Positions 12,301 through 23,250 of a stretch of DNA of 64,000 bases are shown one piece after another. The notes below the pieces were generated by a model. That model made no database searches and was not told the DNA's origin. It saw nothing but the letters and a program-made list of their open reading frames with translations. Source of the DNA: Strigamia acuminata (Eukaryota; Arthropoda; Chilopoda; Geophilomorpha; Linotaeniidae); contig OX442316.1 of the NCBI GenBank assembly GCA_949358305.1, positions 1,860,001 to 1,924,000 of the forward strand, in the 5' to 3' direction. Every line of letters starts with the position of its first letter. The stretch's first letter is position 1. A program made the position numbers and the translations under genes.

Positions 12301-15300
12301 GTGGATGAAAACCAGAGGTCTGTATCTAAAAAAAAAAATTTAACTTTTTTTTTCATATTTAATCAGCAAATCTCCATGTTTTAGGCAACAACCCAAATGA
12401 TCAAAGAGATTTAGTTGCCACTAATGGCCACAGTCAGATTTTGCAGAACGGATCTCTGCGAATACCTTACTTGAATGAACACAATGAGGGATACTATTTC
12501 TGTCATGCTTCTAATGGAATTGGAGATGGTTTAAGCAAAGCCATGTATCTTAAAATCTATCGTAAGTGCTGAAGAATTTCTTCCTATTTTGATGATATTA
12601 ATTTACTTTTTAGGCCCAACGAGATTTCTAACCAAAAATAATGATAAATCATTCAGCATCAATGAGAAAATTCATTTGATTTGTGAAGCAAAAGGAGATT
12701 TGCCCATTAGTTTTAATTGGAAACTTAATAATAAAACAATTGACATTCATCGTAATTTAAGGTAAAGTCCATACACACGCGCGGTATTTATTCGATTACA
12801 AGACACACTTTTTTTCCTCACATTAACAACTCTAAAAATAGGGTGTCTTAAAAAAGTGCTATTTACAATCTAGAATGTAAATAGAATGTGTATATTATTA
12901 AATAAAGTTTTCCTGTTTTGACAGATTTCAGCTACGATCTAAGGAAAATGCAACGAAGAATTCGGCGTTGAGTGAGCTGTTCATTTCCAATGCGAAGAAA
13001 AATGATTCAAACACGTATGTTTGCATTGCTAAGAATGATTATGGTAGTGATGAAACTCATTTCCACGTTACTATTTTAGGTATGCTTGCAAAATAACAAT
13101 ATATTTTTGTTTAATGTTACTTTCTGAATTGAATTGAATTTTTTGAATTAGATGTGCCGGATCCACCAGTGTTAGTCGAAGTCAAATCGGCAGGAAATGG
13201 AAGTAATGAAGTTAAATGGCAAATTCCGCAAGATGGAAGCAGTCCCATTACTCATTTCTTATTGCAGTATAAAGAAACAAACGGTAACTTAAATAGATTT
13301 TAACCAGCAGTATAATAACAACCTCGTTGTGGGCACCCCGTTTTCTCCCGGCACTGTTTACAAATTTAGACATCGAAAAATAATCCAATGAAATGAATTT
13401 ACAAACTTTGGTCATCATCTTCATTATTTATTTGTCATTTCCATCCTGCTAAAAGATTGTCTAAAAGCAAAACTGCATTTATTTTTCTAGATTGTGTTAG
13501 ATCAAAATCATGTAAAGACATAATTGGATATACCGTACCGTATTTTATTGATTAAGAGCTGCGGTTCTTATTCAAAACTGCTATTTTTGTCAGCAATTAC
13601 AATTTCGGTTTTTCGTTTGTTACATTTGTTTAATGTATGCTTCGTACGTTCATCGTTCGGAAGGTTAAATACGGAAACAATTCCGTACTTTGCAAAAATA
13701 CGGTATTCTTGGTGTCTCAGCCGCAGTTACTATTTGAGGGCGGCTACAATTCGAGGGCGACTCTTAATCGGTAAAATACGGTATTTTCCGGTTAATCGGT
13801 TAACGATGTTTGCAATATTGGCATATTTGGACATCAGTAAAATAACTGTTGAAGTTGAACCTTGAATTTTTTTGTCTGATTTACAGTGGACTGGAATTTG
13901 TCACAAAACATAAGCCTACTTCGATCCAGAAACTGGACTCTAATAAACAATTTGAAACCATACGCTTTTTATGATATTCGATTGGCTGCAGCAAACAGCA
14001 TTGGTTATAGTAATTTCAGCAATGAATTGGATTTCCAGACAGAAGAAGAAGGTACGTAACTGTTGAAAAATTGATATTTTCTAACAAGGTCTAACACTTT
14101 GGTATTGACTTTTTTCCAGCTCCATCAGGACCACCACTGAATGTTGAAATTGAGCCTGTGGATAAACAGTCCTTGCGAATCACGTGGAAACAGCCAGAGA
14201 AGAAATTTTGGAACGGCGTGATACGGGGTTACCGTATCGGCTACAAAGTCAGTCGATCGGACTCTACTTTCACTTTTATTTCAATTGAAATACCAGAGGA
14301 TTACACGGATGACTTGATTTACCAACTGACCGAATTAGACATGTACACTCAGTACATGATTATTGTGCAAGCGTACAATGCGAAAGGCAATGGACCGCCC
14401 ACAGAAGAATTACACGTCATGACATCCGAAGATGGTAATTATTCCTAACCTATCGTATTTCTTCGATTCTATGACGCCATCGATTGTAATACCTTGTTTA
14501 CACCAACGGATGTAGTTTGGCAGGATCTGATCCACTCGATCAGATCCAACTGAACCGAGTTCCAATATTCACCCAGATTATGTTGTGTAATATACTAGTT
14601 CTAAAATCTAAGTGTACAAATACACGAAACAGTTATTGGATTTTGCTATCGAATTGTGCGAACAATGGAAAGCTACAGACTTGTGCCTGCACAGTCTGTT
14701 TCCAATCCGGATCCAATAGCCAAACCGAATTGTGGGAACTCGATTGGCGAACGGAGTTGTTGGGCACACGGATCTAGATCCGAGAACCGAGATCAGTGTT
14801 CACACCGATCATGGATCTATATCAAGCGCTTCGGATGAGATTCAAAACCTTGGTGTAAACAAGGTATAAGGCTTACCCCATTTTTAGAGACGCTTACCGT
14901 ATTACCCCGCCTATTGCCGCATGCCGGTGTAGTGCGAGTATTACCGGCATGCCGATAAACCCCGTTTTTAACGGCATGCCGGTGTAAATGAATACGAATT
15001 TTTTTTTCACCGTATCGGTAACATCCATTATACGCCCATTATACGTCGTTCATTTTAAGCAATTTTCGTTTATTTTAAGCAATTTTCGTTCATTTTAAGC
15101 AATTTTCACCCAATTTTCGTCCATTTTAAGCAATTTTCACCCAATTTTCGTTCATTTTAAGCAATTTTCACCCAATTTTCGTTCATTTTAAGAAATTTTC
15201 GTTCATTTTAAGCAATTTTTGTTCATTTTAAGCAATTTTCACTTATACCGGCATGTTTCGGTCTATACCGGCATGCCGGTATAGACTTTTTACGAACGAT

Positions 15301-18300
15301 TTCAAAACAGTCATAAACCCATGCCCAACGGCATGCCGCAATAGGCGGGGTAATACGGTATGTGGGGAAAAAAGAATCGAAGAAATACGATGCAGTCGAA
15401 CCTCGGTATAACCAACTGCGATATAATGAATTTTTTGTTAGATCGAATACTTAAAAATGGCTTGGTTGGTTGGTTAGCCCTAGAACAGCACGTTAAAAGA
15501 ATTTTATATAATGAACTTTTGTTGAAATGAATCGATTTCTTGGGTCCCTTGCGATTCGTTATAACGAGGCTCAACTGTATTAATCTGTAATTGGTAAAAG
15601 TATATTTAACTTAAAACTTAAACTCAGTTCCAAGTGTTGCACCTCACAACATTCGCTGTTCTCCGCTATCTACAAATACCATTTACATCATATGGGATCC
15701 AATATCTCCGGATTATACGAATGGAATTTTAAGGGGATACAAAGTCTTTTACAAACCGTTTGATGATTGGTATGGTAAGTATTTGCCTTTGTAATTGTCT
15801 AATTTTTGTAATAACTAATTAAGCTTACAAACTGTTAGATGCGGCTTATCATTCGAAATCAATCGACGTACCGAAATTAACTCTGCAAGGTTTGGAAGTC
15901 AATACAAATTATAGTATTGAGGTTGCGGCATTTACTAAAGTTGGCGAAGGCAGTAGAAGTCATCCAATTTATTGCAAGACACATGAAGATGGTAAAATCA
16001 AATATTAAATTGAAATAATTTTGATGTTAATTAGAACTTGTTAGTTCCAAGTGCACCGGGCGACATCAAAGTGTTATCGGCGTCATCCGACGCAGTTCTG
16101 GTGACGTGGAAACCTCCCCTTAAACCAAACGGAGCCATAACTAAATATAATGTCTACGTTCGAGCTATTGATTACGATGAAGAGGTATTAATTGCTTGTA
16201 CAGGTCGAACCTCGCTATTACGAACAGATGGGGGGGGGGGGAGCAAGCTTTTAATTAAGCGCGGGGCAAAAATGCATTTTGCAAATAGGGCAAGGACCTC
16301 TAATTAGACCTGCAATTAGAAGCCCTAATTTTTCGAAATACACAAAAAAAGTGATAGATGAAACGTTTTATGTCCGAAATCTTTTTGTAAATAGCGCGCG
16401 GGGGTGCAATTAGAAGATATATAGAGATTCGATTTTAAATGGACTTTTTTCATCCAATAAACAGATTGGAGCGGAAACTCGTTACAGTAAAGACGCAGTT
16501 TCAAAACCTGGAGGAGTCGATGACACTGATATTCATACATCCAGAGATGATTTGGTTTATCAAATTACTGGCCTGGATAAAAACCAAAGATACGAGTTTT
16601 GGATTACGGCCGTTTCCGGCGTGGGAGAGGGCCCGCGCTCGAGAGTCGTTAACCGGCTGACCGGCGAACAAACTAGTAATTGGATATTATTGACTTGTAT
16701 TTCTAAAGTTTAATTTGTAATTTGATTTACAGTTCCAGCGCAGACGGCAGCTTTCGACGATGTCATCAAAACGCCGTGGAAGAAAGACTTGAAGCTTAAT
16801 TGTCGAGCGGTTGGTTCGCCGCAGCCAACAAAATCATGGATAAAAGGGTATTTTAAGTAATATTTCTTGTAGATAATGACTAAAACAGTGTCTTAGCGGG
16901 AAACAAATTACGCCAAATGAACGTGCCCAGTTAGGTCCCGATGGTACTTTAGTGATACAACGAATCGACTTAGAAGACAGTGGAAATTACACGTGTAAAG
17001 TACAGAACAAATATGGCAATGATGAGGTGAAATACCTTGTAGTTGTTTTAGGTATGGTTTTTTATTGTTTGGTATTATTTAGGTTAATAATAATTTTTTT
17101 TTTTAAATTTTAGTACCACCTTCTGCACCAAATTTGGGAGTTTATTCAAAAACAATGTCATCCCTTCAGTTGAAATGGCATCAAGGGTCAAATGGAGGAG
17201 ATCCAGTTCGAGGATATTTATTGTATTATCGAAAAGATGGAGATAAGTGGGAAAAGAAAGAGCTGTTTGCAGATCAAGATTCCTTCATGTTGGAAAATTT
17301 AGCTTGCGGAGCGGTGTATAACTTGTACATGGAATCCATTAATAATATTGGCGTTGGCGAACCATCTGATGTAGTCACTATCACAACCGATGGAGATGGT
17401 AAGTTAGAAAAGATATCTGAAGAGCATAGAGTTGTGCAGTGTGGTGCGGGGTGTTAAATAGACTTGGGCACTAATGGCAAAGGATTTTGATGGACTTTGG
17501 GGAAAGTCAGAAATATGGGAAAAGTGATAGAATAAAATTTTATTATTTTTTATTAGAAAATTTAGAAAAATTTGAATTTTTAATGGTAATTTGATTTTTT
17601 TTTAATAAAAATTTTGAATTTTTTATAGAAATTTGAATTTTTTTAATAGAAATTTGAATTTTTTAATAGAAATTTGAATTTTTTAATGGAAATTTGAATA
17701 TTTTAATGGAAATTTGAATTTTTTAATAGAAATTTGAATTTTTTAATGGAAATTTGAATATTTTAATGGAAATTTGAATTTTTTAATAGAAATTTGAATT
17801 TTTTAATGGAAATTTGAATTTTTTAATGGAAATTTGAATTTTTTAATGGAGATTTAGTTAAATTTGAATTTATTTTTTCGAAATTTTGAAATTGTAACGA
17901 AGAAACGAGTTTTTACATGATATTTTAATGATATTTTTCCTTTCACTTAACTTGATTCTGCTAATAATACGCAAGTGCGCAATTCAAATAAATACTGTAT
18001 TAATAATTAAACTCATCTGAAATAGACTTTAGTTCCGCCCTAACAATTGTGGTCAAAATGTAATGTATAATTTCACTATTCAGCTTTAGAACCTCCAACC
18101 AAGGAAGACTTAATCCATGAGGGCAATACATATTTCTCCGTCCATTTGGACGCATGGCCATCGAGCGGTTGCCCGATTAAAAACTTCACCATCGAGTATC
18201 GCAAAGCAGATACAATCACTTGGACAATGGTGAAGAGCGGAGTGAAACCCATTGAAAAAAGAATCGTTGTTTCCGGCCTTACACCGTCAACATTTTATCA

Positions 18301-19243
18301 CGTAAGAGTCACTGCCTTTAGCAATGGCGGACCGACTGTTGCCGACTACATCACTGCCACTCGGACATCATCGGGCGGTAATTAAACCACGATAGAAATT
18401 GACCCAAATCTGATATTTTGGTCACTTTATTTAGGCACTATGTCTCCCAAAGAATTGGATGATCAAAAGGGCGATAGGGTCATCTGGCTATCCTTGGATT
18501 GGATATTGATTACGGCATCCATTGTTTTGGCTATGATTTTAGTTGTTGTTGTGGTCACGTTGATTTGTATTAGACGATGGACGACTAATAATCAGAAATC
18601 TGCAGGTAAATGTAATTAATTTTGCATCGAAGGTTGAATTTGCTTGAATTTTTTTTTATTTTTTAGCACGGAAGTCACATCATATGTCAGTGGAAAGTTT
18701 TGTGCATTTGCAAGGAAACAATCCCACAAATAGTCGTGTCTACGCAAGTTTGAAAAAAGGAACTTTGCGCAAAGACTGTAATTTTCTAAGCAAATTACAG
18801 TAGAGAGTAAATTATCTGAATGTTGGTTATGTGAATGACCGGTTATCCGATTAGCGGTCATCGATTTTTTTAAAATTAATTTTTAACGATTTTGTGTAGA
18901 TTTTTTAACTTACTTGTTAATGTACAGGTGTAGAGATAGCTAAACTTAATGTCCAATTACCGTATTCCTTCAATAGGAGCCGTGGCTACAATTTCCGTTT
19001 ATCCTGAAAAAATAATTTTTTATTCGTATTTAACGTACCGGTAACGAACGTAGCATACGTTCAATGTTCATTACTTTGAATATAAAAAAATACCTTATTG
19101 TCGCAATAATAAGGTATTTTTGCTCCCTCAGCGACGGCTCGTAATCGAAGGAGTATGATATGTAAATAAACTGTTTATTAACATCTACGTCTCCCAATTG
19201 GTTTGGATAATCAATGCTCTACTGTAACCTATTATTTATTCAT

Positions 19244-19274
<31 letters not shown>

Positions 19275-20149
19275 TTATTTTTTAGATAATTTGAGTCCTT
19301 ATGCATCTTCTACTCTACCAGGCTGTAGCCCTGATATAAGGTCTCAAGGACGACTTTCTGTTCCGACTGGTGCACATTCAGGGGTACGAAAAAGACTTGA
19401 TAATTTTAGTTTTAAAAATTTGGTTAAAATTTATAACTATGTAGAAATCTTCCACCGATTTGATGTGGCTTGATCCTTCAACGAGGCCTTTATCAGACAA
19501 CAGTAATTTTATGCAAATGTGATTCATAAATTGTTATTTGTCCTAACACCGCTTTTCGTTTTGTATAGTGAACTATCCGCAGCCGTCGTCTTCCTGGTCA
19601 CAGCACGAACTCGGATCACCAAAATCCGGTTCAAAACGTAATTACAAATTATAATTTGCTTTTTGTTTGAATAATTCAAGAATTATGCTTGTAGGTCATC
19701 CAGGAAGTATGAAAGATATTCAAGCTAGGCCACTGCCACCTACACCACAAAGGAACAAAACATTACCGAAGAAAAGGTATAATTTGATCGTTTTGTAAAA
19801 TTCTTGTCGATTTAATGCCACCATACGCTTAAAATGGGCACTCAATCGGACCATAGCTTGTGGGAGTGGCCACAATTTTGGCATCTAGAAGCAAAATAGC
19901 AAAATAGCCGTTTTCTTCGATGCCGGTATGGCAAATAGAAAAATTGCAATGTTTATGGCAATTTCATTTTAATTTTCAATACAGATGAATGTCTGTTGGA
20001 TGTAAAATGGTCATTTCTGTGAAACTATTGAATTTTTTTAAAAACTTTTTAGGAGTAAAGACCCCATTGAAGAAACCATTTTTGTGTTTCCGAGCGAAGA
20101 AGATACAGTGCAGGGCAAAAGGAGGCTTTCCAGTTTTGGAAAAATCTAA
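3181..20149 (+). CDS. Dscam: Dscam-like cell-adhesion receptor (5' end missing)
   Basis: A single-pass immunoglobulin-superfamily receptor; Dscam proteins mediate homophilic recognition and neurite self-avoidance. Exons (all GT-AG): 3181-3507, 4164-4328, 4408-4557, 4721-4838, 4909-5084, 5757-6026, 6082-6360, 7336-7446, 7742-7903, one of three Ig7 exons, 12198-12317, 12385-12561, 12614-12761, 12925-13079, 13152-13283, 13887-14051, 14120-14434, 15628-15774, 15839-15991, 16045-16184, 16465-16675, 16733-16847, 16897-17051, 17114-17398, 18084-18377, 18435-18605, about 18667-18747, 19286-19369, 19569-19637, 19695-19776, 20053-20149. With one Ig7 exon this gives about 1780 residues. The order 9 Ig, 4 FN3, Ig10, 2 FN3, TM is diagnostic of Dscam. 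Phases agree at every extracellular junction; the cytoplasmic splice sites are less certain. No stop or frameshift was found. Confidence 0.93.
5150..5645. repeat. Intronic tandem repeat, unit about 29 bp
   Basis: Roughly 17 diverged copies of a unit containing aaattgtcaaatttcattga fill most of the intron between the Ig3 and Ig4 exons of Dscam. The copies become more uniform toward the 3' side (5480-5640). It is non-coding. Confidence 0.85.
6490..6835. repeat. Dispersed repeat, copy 1 (shared with 50292 and 59257)
   Basis: This Dscam intron segment is recognisably homologous to 50292-50590 and 59257-59590. It shares the gtgaaacatgc motif, the poly-T run, the block around tagaaatttaggc, and the ending ggcatgctggtaaaaattggg. 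It is probably an old non-autonomous element with no coding capacity. Confidence 0.7.
6869..7169. mobile_element. Foldback MITE, 301 bp, TA target duplication
   Basis: The two halves are near-perfect inverted copies. The left end is CAACCTTGGACATA and the right end is the complement of CAGCTTTGGACATA. The arms share cggctgtatccaccaggtag. TA flanks both ends (6867-6868 and 7170-7171). It lies in the intron between the Ig5 and Ig6 exons of Dscam and could fold into a hairpin of about 140 bp per arm. Confidence 0.8.
7336..7903 (+). CDS. Dscam: Dscam exons for Ig6 (7336-7446 and 7742-7903)
   Basis: Two exons together encode Ig6. The first has the Cys and Trp of the N-terminal sheet (GDTVWLNCPIYGYPYDTLTW). 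The second has the DEGRYVCSVRNSNGES C-terminal half. The exon ends with a G (phase 1), which joins equally well to each of the three Ig7 exons downstream. Confidence 0.9.
8060..8347 (+). CDS. Dscam: Dscam alternative Ig7 exon, variant 1
   Basis: A 288-bp exon with acceptor cag at 8057-8059 and donor gt at 8348, phase 1 at both ends. It encodes one complete Ig domain that starts VPPKITPFFFQEDVVRQG and contains the LQC and NGNYTCVAINKA cysteine motifs. It is paralogous to 10503-10790 and 10836-11123 and lies between the single-copy Ig6 and Ig8 exons. A 2.2-kb intron separates it from variant 2. Confidence 0.88.
8348..10502. other. Intron between Ig7 variants 1 and 2
   Basis: This 2.2-kb intron shows no further Ig7-like exon in any frame that I could recognise. 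It holds a CCGTATTT-type MITE remnant near 8475-8590 and AT-rich sequence. If Ig7 choice is controlled by intronic RNA pairing, as in insect Dscam, the docking and selector elements would be expected here or in 11124-12197. I could not identify them by eye. Confidence 0.6.
10503..10790 (+). CDS. Dscam: Dscam alternative Ig7 exon, variant 2
   Basis: Exactly 288 bp, phase 1-1, with acceptor tttccag and donor gtaatt. It encodes an Ig7 that starts VAPQIVPFSFAHENIYEG, with VSC and AGKYTCSAKNGA cysteine motifs. It lies only 45 nt upstream of variant 3, which suggests that the two exons are alternatives rather than consecutive. Confidence 0.88.
10836..11123 (+). CDS. Dscam: Dscam alternative Ig7 exon, variant 3
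   Basis: The third 288-bp Ig7 cassette, phase 1-1. It starts VPPIIVPFTFQDEHLLEG, with VTC and NGKYTCTATNHA motifs. It shares the FDEYSS/IDEYSS-type loop with variants 1 and 2. The donor is gtaaaa at 11124. The next constitutive exon (Ig8, 12198) accepts the same phase. Confidence 0.88.
11124..12197. other. Intron between Ig7 variant 3 and Ig8
   Basis: A 1.07-kb AT-rich intron. A weak inverted-repeat remnant (ttatttccgcaattaacaag ... ccgcaattaagaagcg-type on the opposite arm) lies around 11945-12050. No exon was recognised. The acceptor for Ig8 is ttttccag at 12190-12197. Confidence 0.6.
12198..13079 (+). CDS. Dscam: Dscam exons for Ig8 and Ig9
   Basis: Ig8 is split over 12198-12317 (VPPHWVIKPQDMHALVDSA) and 12385-12561 (NEGYYFCHASNGIGDG). 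Ig9 is split over 12614-12761 (IHLICEAKGDLPISFNW) and 12925-13079 (SNTYVCIAKNDYGSDE). The Ig9 halves join in phase 2; the other junctions are phase 1. Introns of 52-67 nt alternate with one of 163 nt. Confidence 0.9.
13152..16675 (+). CDS. Dscam: Dscam exons for FN3 domains 1-4
   Basis: FN3-1: 13152-13283 and 13887-14051. FN3-2: 14120-14434 (single exon, SGPPLNVEIEPVDKQSLRIT). FN3-3: 15628-15774 and 15839-15991. FN3-4: 16045-16184 and 16465-16675 (the only phase-0 junction here). The PxxPxxV start, W, and Y...A.N.G FN3 signatures are visible in each. The longer introns in this block (13284-13886, 14435-15627, 16185-16464) are inflated by MITEs listed separately and by an oligo-G tract near 16230. 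Confidence 0.9.
13538..13781. mobile_element. CCGTATTTT MITE, copy in the FN3-1 intron
   Basis: Inverted ends CCGTATTTTATTGATTAAGAG-like and its complement CTCTTAATCGGTAAAATACGG, with TA on both sides. Related copies lie at 28472-28662 and 18960-19158, with remnants near 8475 and 58260. It is non-coding. Confidence 0.75.
14492..14864. mobile_element. MITE with CCTTGTTTACACCAA ends, TA target duplication
   Basis: A 373-bp element with terminal inverted repeats CCTTGTTTACACCAA / TTGGTGTAAACAAGG and flanking TA, in the intron between FN3-2 and FN3-3 of Dscam. The interior is rich in gatc/agatcc palindromes. No ORF of note. Confidence 0.78.
14897..15358. mobile_element. MITE with CCGTATTACCCCGCC ends, internal tandem repeats
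   Basis: The terminal inverted repeats are perfectly complementary over about 30 bp (CCGTATTACCCCGCCTATTG at the left end) with TA on both sides. The middle (about 15040-15245) is a tandem array built on cattttaagcaattttcacc. The subterminal ggcatgccgg palindromes link it to the 'accggcatg' family. It lies 32 bp downstream of the previous element in the same Dscam intron. Confidence 0.8.
15393..15576. mobile_element. pogo/mariner-like MITE (CAGTCGAACCTCG ends)
   Basis: The inverted ends CAGTCGAACCTCGGTATAAC and GTTATAACGAGGCTCAACTG match the well-known CAGT(T/C)GA(A/G)CCTCG terminus of pogo/Tigger-type elements. TA is kept on the right side; the left flank is TG, a likely mutation. A half-copy of the same terminus is visible near 16202-16225. 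Confidence 0.7.
16733..18377 (+). CDS. Dscam: Dscam exons for Ig10, FN3-5 and FN3-6
   Basis: Ig10 is split over 16733-16847 and 16897-17051 (LEDSGNYTCKVQNKYGNDE); its 49-nt intron is the shortest constitutive intron in the gene. FN3-5 is 17114-17398 (PSAPNLGVYSKTMSSLQLKW). FN3-6 is 18084-18377. An Ig domain between FN3-4 and FN3-5 is the hallmark that separates Dscam from other Ig/FN3 receptors. Confidence 0.9.
17541..17870. repeat. Intronic tandem repeat, unit about 20 bp
   Basis: About 14 copies of a unit like aatttgaattttttaatgga fill the intron between FN3-5 and FN3-6 of Dscam. It is non-coding. Confidence 0.85.
18435..20149 (+). CDS. Dscam: Dscam transmembrane and cytoplasmic exons
   Basis: Exon 18435-18605 encodes the membrane helix (WILITASIVLAMILVVVVVT), then a basic stop-transfer (CIRRW). 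The tail follows in exons at about 18667-18747 (donor uncertain, because an in-frame TAG lies further on), 19286-19369 (alternative end 19383), 19569-19637 (alternative start 19581), 19695-19776 (PLPPTPQR, an SH3-ligand-like PxxP motif) and 20053-20149. The last exon ends in SSFGKI and a TAA at 20147-20149. The tail is about 140-150 residues, shorter than I would expect for insect Dscam1. Confidence 0.72.
18960..19158. mobile_element. Diverged CCGTATT MITE in the Dscam tail intron
   Basis: The left end CCGTATTCCTTCAATAGGAG and an imperfect inverted right end (ctcgtaatcgaaggagtatg) mark a diverged relative of the element at 13538. The interior has an inverted aataccttatt / aataaggtatt hairpin. 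Confidence 0.55.
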
Positions 20150-20759
20150 ATTATTGCAGTAGGACATTTTTTAGAAAGTCAACAAACAAACAAATTGGTT
20201 TGGTGTGATTTGAAAAGATAATTTATTCAATTTTTAAAAGAAAGTTTTCCATATATTTCATATCAAAAACTCATTAGGATTTTAATATGATGTATAAATA
20301 GTAAAATGTGAATATTTTTCATGAAGCAGAGAGTAGACATTTAATAATCATCATTATAAATGGGTTGAACTCCGAAGTTATCGTAATGCTTAACACGTAT
20401 TTCATGAGTGGCTTTAATCTGTTAGCAGAAACCAATGCAGACAAAACATAAAATTGTTGTTAAAAATGGTGCTATTTCTAGATGTGCTAATTGTTTTCTG
20501 AAAAATCCTGCACCGAAAGCGATCCGAAGGCGTACAAATTTAGATGTAGACAAATTTCTTGTTGTAGCATTTACTTAAAAATTAATCAATTGAAAAAAAC
20601 TTAACCAACTGCTAGTACCAATCCAAATATGCATCTACATGCATAAAGAATTGCGATTTACACCATCACAGTAGTCTAGAGTAGTTTAAAAACTTTAAAG
20701 TAGCTTTAATGGGTGAGATATGTGCATCTTACACAGTGCTGTAGTGGTAAGAAAAGCTG

Positions 20760-21150
20760 AAGGTATACTGCATGAAGCCAAAGGTATACTGCATAAAGCC
20801 GAAGGTATACTGCATAAAGCCGAAGGTATACTGTGTTAAGCCAAAGGTATACTGCATAGCCGAAGGTACATGGGTTAAGCCAAAGGCATACTGCATAAAG
20901 CCGAAGGCATACTGCATAAAGCCGAAGGCATACTGCATAAAGCCGAAGGCATACTGCATAAAGCCGAAGGCATACTGCGTTAAGCCAAAGGTATACTGCG
21001 TTAAGCCAAAGGTATACTGCGTTAAGCCAAAGGTATACTGTGTTAAGCCAAAGGTATACTGCGTTAAGCCAAAGGTATACTGCGTTAAGCCAAAGGCATA
21101 CTTTATAAAGTCGAAGGCATACTGCATATAGCCGAAGGTATACTGCATAA
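20760..21150. repeat. 21-bp minisatellite downstream of Dscam
   Basis: About 18 copies of a 21-bp unit (aaggtatactgcgttaagcc type), with two interleaved subtypes (gcataaagccgaaggcatac and gcgttaagccaaaggtatac). Because 21 is a multiple of three, one frame on each strand stays open and yields seven-residue peptide repeats. This is a mechanical effect, not evidence of a gene. It lies about 600 bp after the Dscam stop and may be transcribed in the 3' UTR. Confidence 0.9.
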
Positions 21151-23049
21151 AGCCGATACTATCTAAAGCTGAAGGTGTACCCGCATATACCCTCTACTAC
21201 AGCACTGATCTTACACATTTTTAAAAAATATTGCATTTAAAACTATGATGGTTATAAAGTTAAACTAAATGTTTTATTTTTTGTTTTAAAGATTAGAAAG
21301 TTTTACGAAGGTCTGGCCGCCGTTGCTCGAAAAGTAAAATATGATCAGATCATCAGCAAAATTTTTTTAAAACCACTAGGGGTAATTGGAAACTGTTTTC
21401 TGAACAATTAGAATTGCCATGTGTTCATAATTTTGTAAAATATGTATCAAACAGATTCTGACTGCTCCTATAAGCTTAATGTGAATCTCTTTGATGGACT
21501 TCTTTTTTGTCTTTTGCATACAAAATTTGGATTGAAATGTATTCTTGACTCATGTGCTTCAATGTGACTCACTTTTAACTCTTAAAAGTTTGGAATTGTT
21601 GTGTGTTGTGATATTATTTCCCCCCTTAGCTTTGAACTTGTAATTATATAACAATTATTATAAATGACCCCCAAAATGTGCAAATTTGTATACAGCTGAA
21701 TCCATTTTATCAAAACAGATCATTTTCTATACTATCTGTCAATGAATTTTTTGTGGAAAAAAATGTAGATTTTAATTGAGAAATTTTATATACATTGATA
21801 TGATATAGGAACATTTTGAAATTGTATCATGAGAGCAGCTATAAATAATTAACCCAATGGCATAAAATTTGGGGCCGGAGTTTAATCGGCGTAGTAGCGG
21901 AAAGCCGTTAAGTCTGCAAGAATTTATGCTGTTGGGAGTTCCTTTTAGAATTACTGTAAATTTGAAATACAGATTGTGATTGGAGAATTAGACTTGAACA
22001 AAATTATGAAATTAGTGATTATGGTACTTAATCCACTTATAAAAAGCATAATTACAAAGAAAAAACAATTTTATTTATATTTAATGACTATAAAATGCAT
22101 TTGATGCTTTTTGTAAATTACTGCCACTGTTGTATATTAAGTTTCTAGAATATTGTTTTTATTTGATCTTTGAAATTAAAAATTGTTGCCTAATATTTAG
22201 TATTTAGCTGACTTTTGATGCTACAATTCTAGTTGGCATTATTTAATAAGCAAATTTACTGTAATATGTATGTTTTTTGGACACTGGATAATGTTACTTT
22301 TTTTTAAAGATATCTGTCTATTGTTGAAAAACTTTTTTCCAATGGTGAAAATGATGCAATTCGATAGTGGATTTTTATTTTCATGGTTTACATAATTGTA
22401 TTGTATTTCAAGCATCATTTTTGTTTAAAAAAAGATGTTAATTGCTCATTGAAATGGTTGTGGATTTCATAAATGATGAAATGATGAAAGCTATACGGGT
22501 AAATGTTTTTTGGGAAAAATTCTAGACGATACACCGTCCCGTTTAAACCAAAATCAGTTACAATTTTAACATTAATAACAATAATTGCTCAGATTTGGAA
22601 AAAAGTTTTTCAATGAGCAAATATGAAAGTAATGTTGTTGTTTTTTAATTATTATTTCTTAATTTTAATTTTTAATTTTTAATTTTTTTATTTAAAATGT
22701 TTTTTACTGAGTATATTTTTTCAAACAACTTTATATGACATTTTTCACAATAAGTGTTTAAAATATATGTACATAAATGTATCTTAATTTTCATTTTAGG
22801 TTATTCTATGAATAATTCTTATTTTTAAAACTATTTCTAATTGTAATTGATGTAAATACCAAGCAGGAATTGTTTACAAATTGCATTTGTAGATGATTAT
22901 ATGCCGCTTATTCATGATATTTTTCTTTTTAAAGTTCTAGAAAGGCATTGTCTTGTAATAATAACAATAATATTACCAATAAATGTAAGGATTTCAACAT
23001 TTGACAACATTTTGTGGCTACATTCATGTCTTACATAAACAAATTTTTA

Positions 23050-23250
23050 TGACGCGCTGTGACTGGTTGAGCAATGCATTGATATACATTAATCAAAATA
23101 CTCGGTTCAGCCTATGTTGCTAAAGGTTAGGTTTGGGGGGTCAAGGTCCCCCTTTGTAAGAAAAAAAGAAGATAAACCTTGAAAACACCGTTCTGCGTTG
23201 AGGAAAACAACCGACATCAATAGATCTCAACCAATCACAGTGCATCATTA
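23050..23250. mobile_element. Short MITE with ctgtgactggttgag-type ends
   Basis: The left end (atgacgcgctgtgactggtt, 23050 on) and the right end (complementary to atgatgcactgtgattggtt) form imperfect inverted repeats of about 22 bp around a 200-bp non-coding interior. The target duplication is not clear. Confidence 0.55.

Noticed and set aside
20729-21148. 139- and 119-codon frames with seven-residue repeats
   Set aside because: A 21-bp minisatellite keeps one frame open on each strand. There is no start context, splice site or family.
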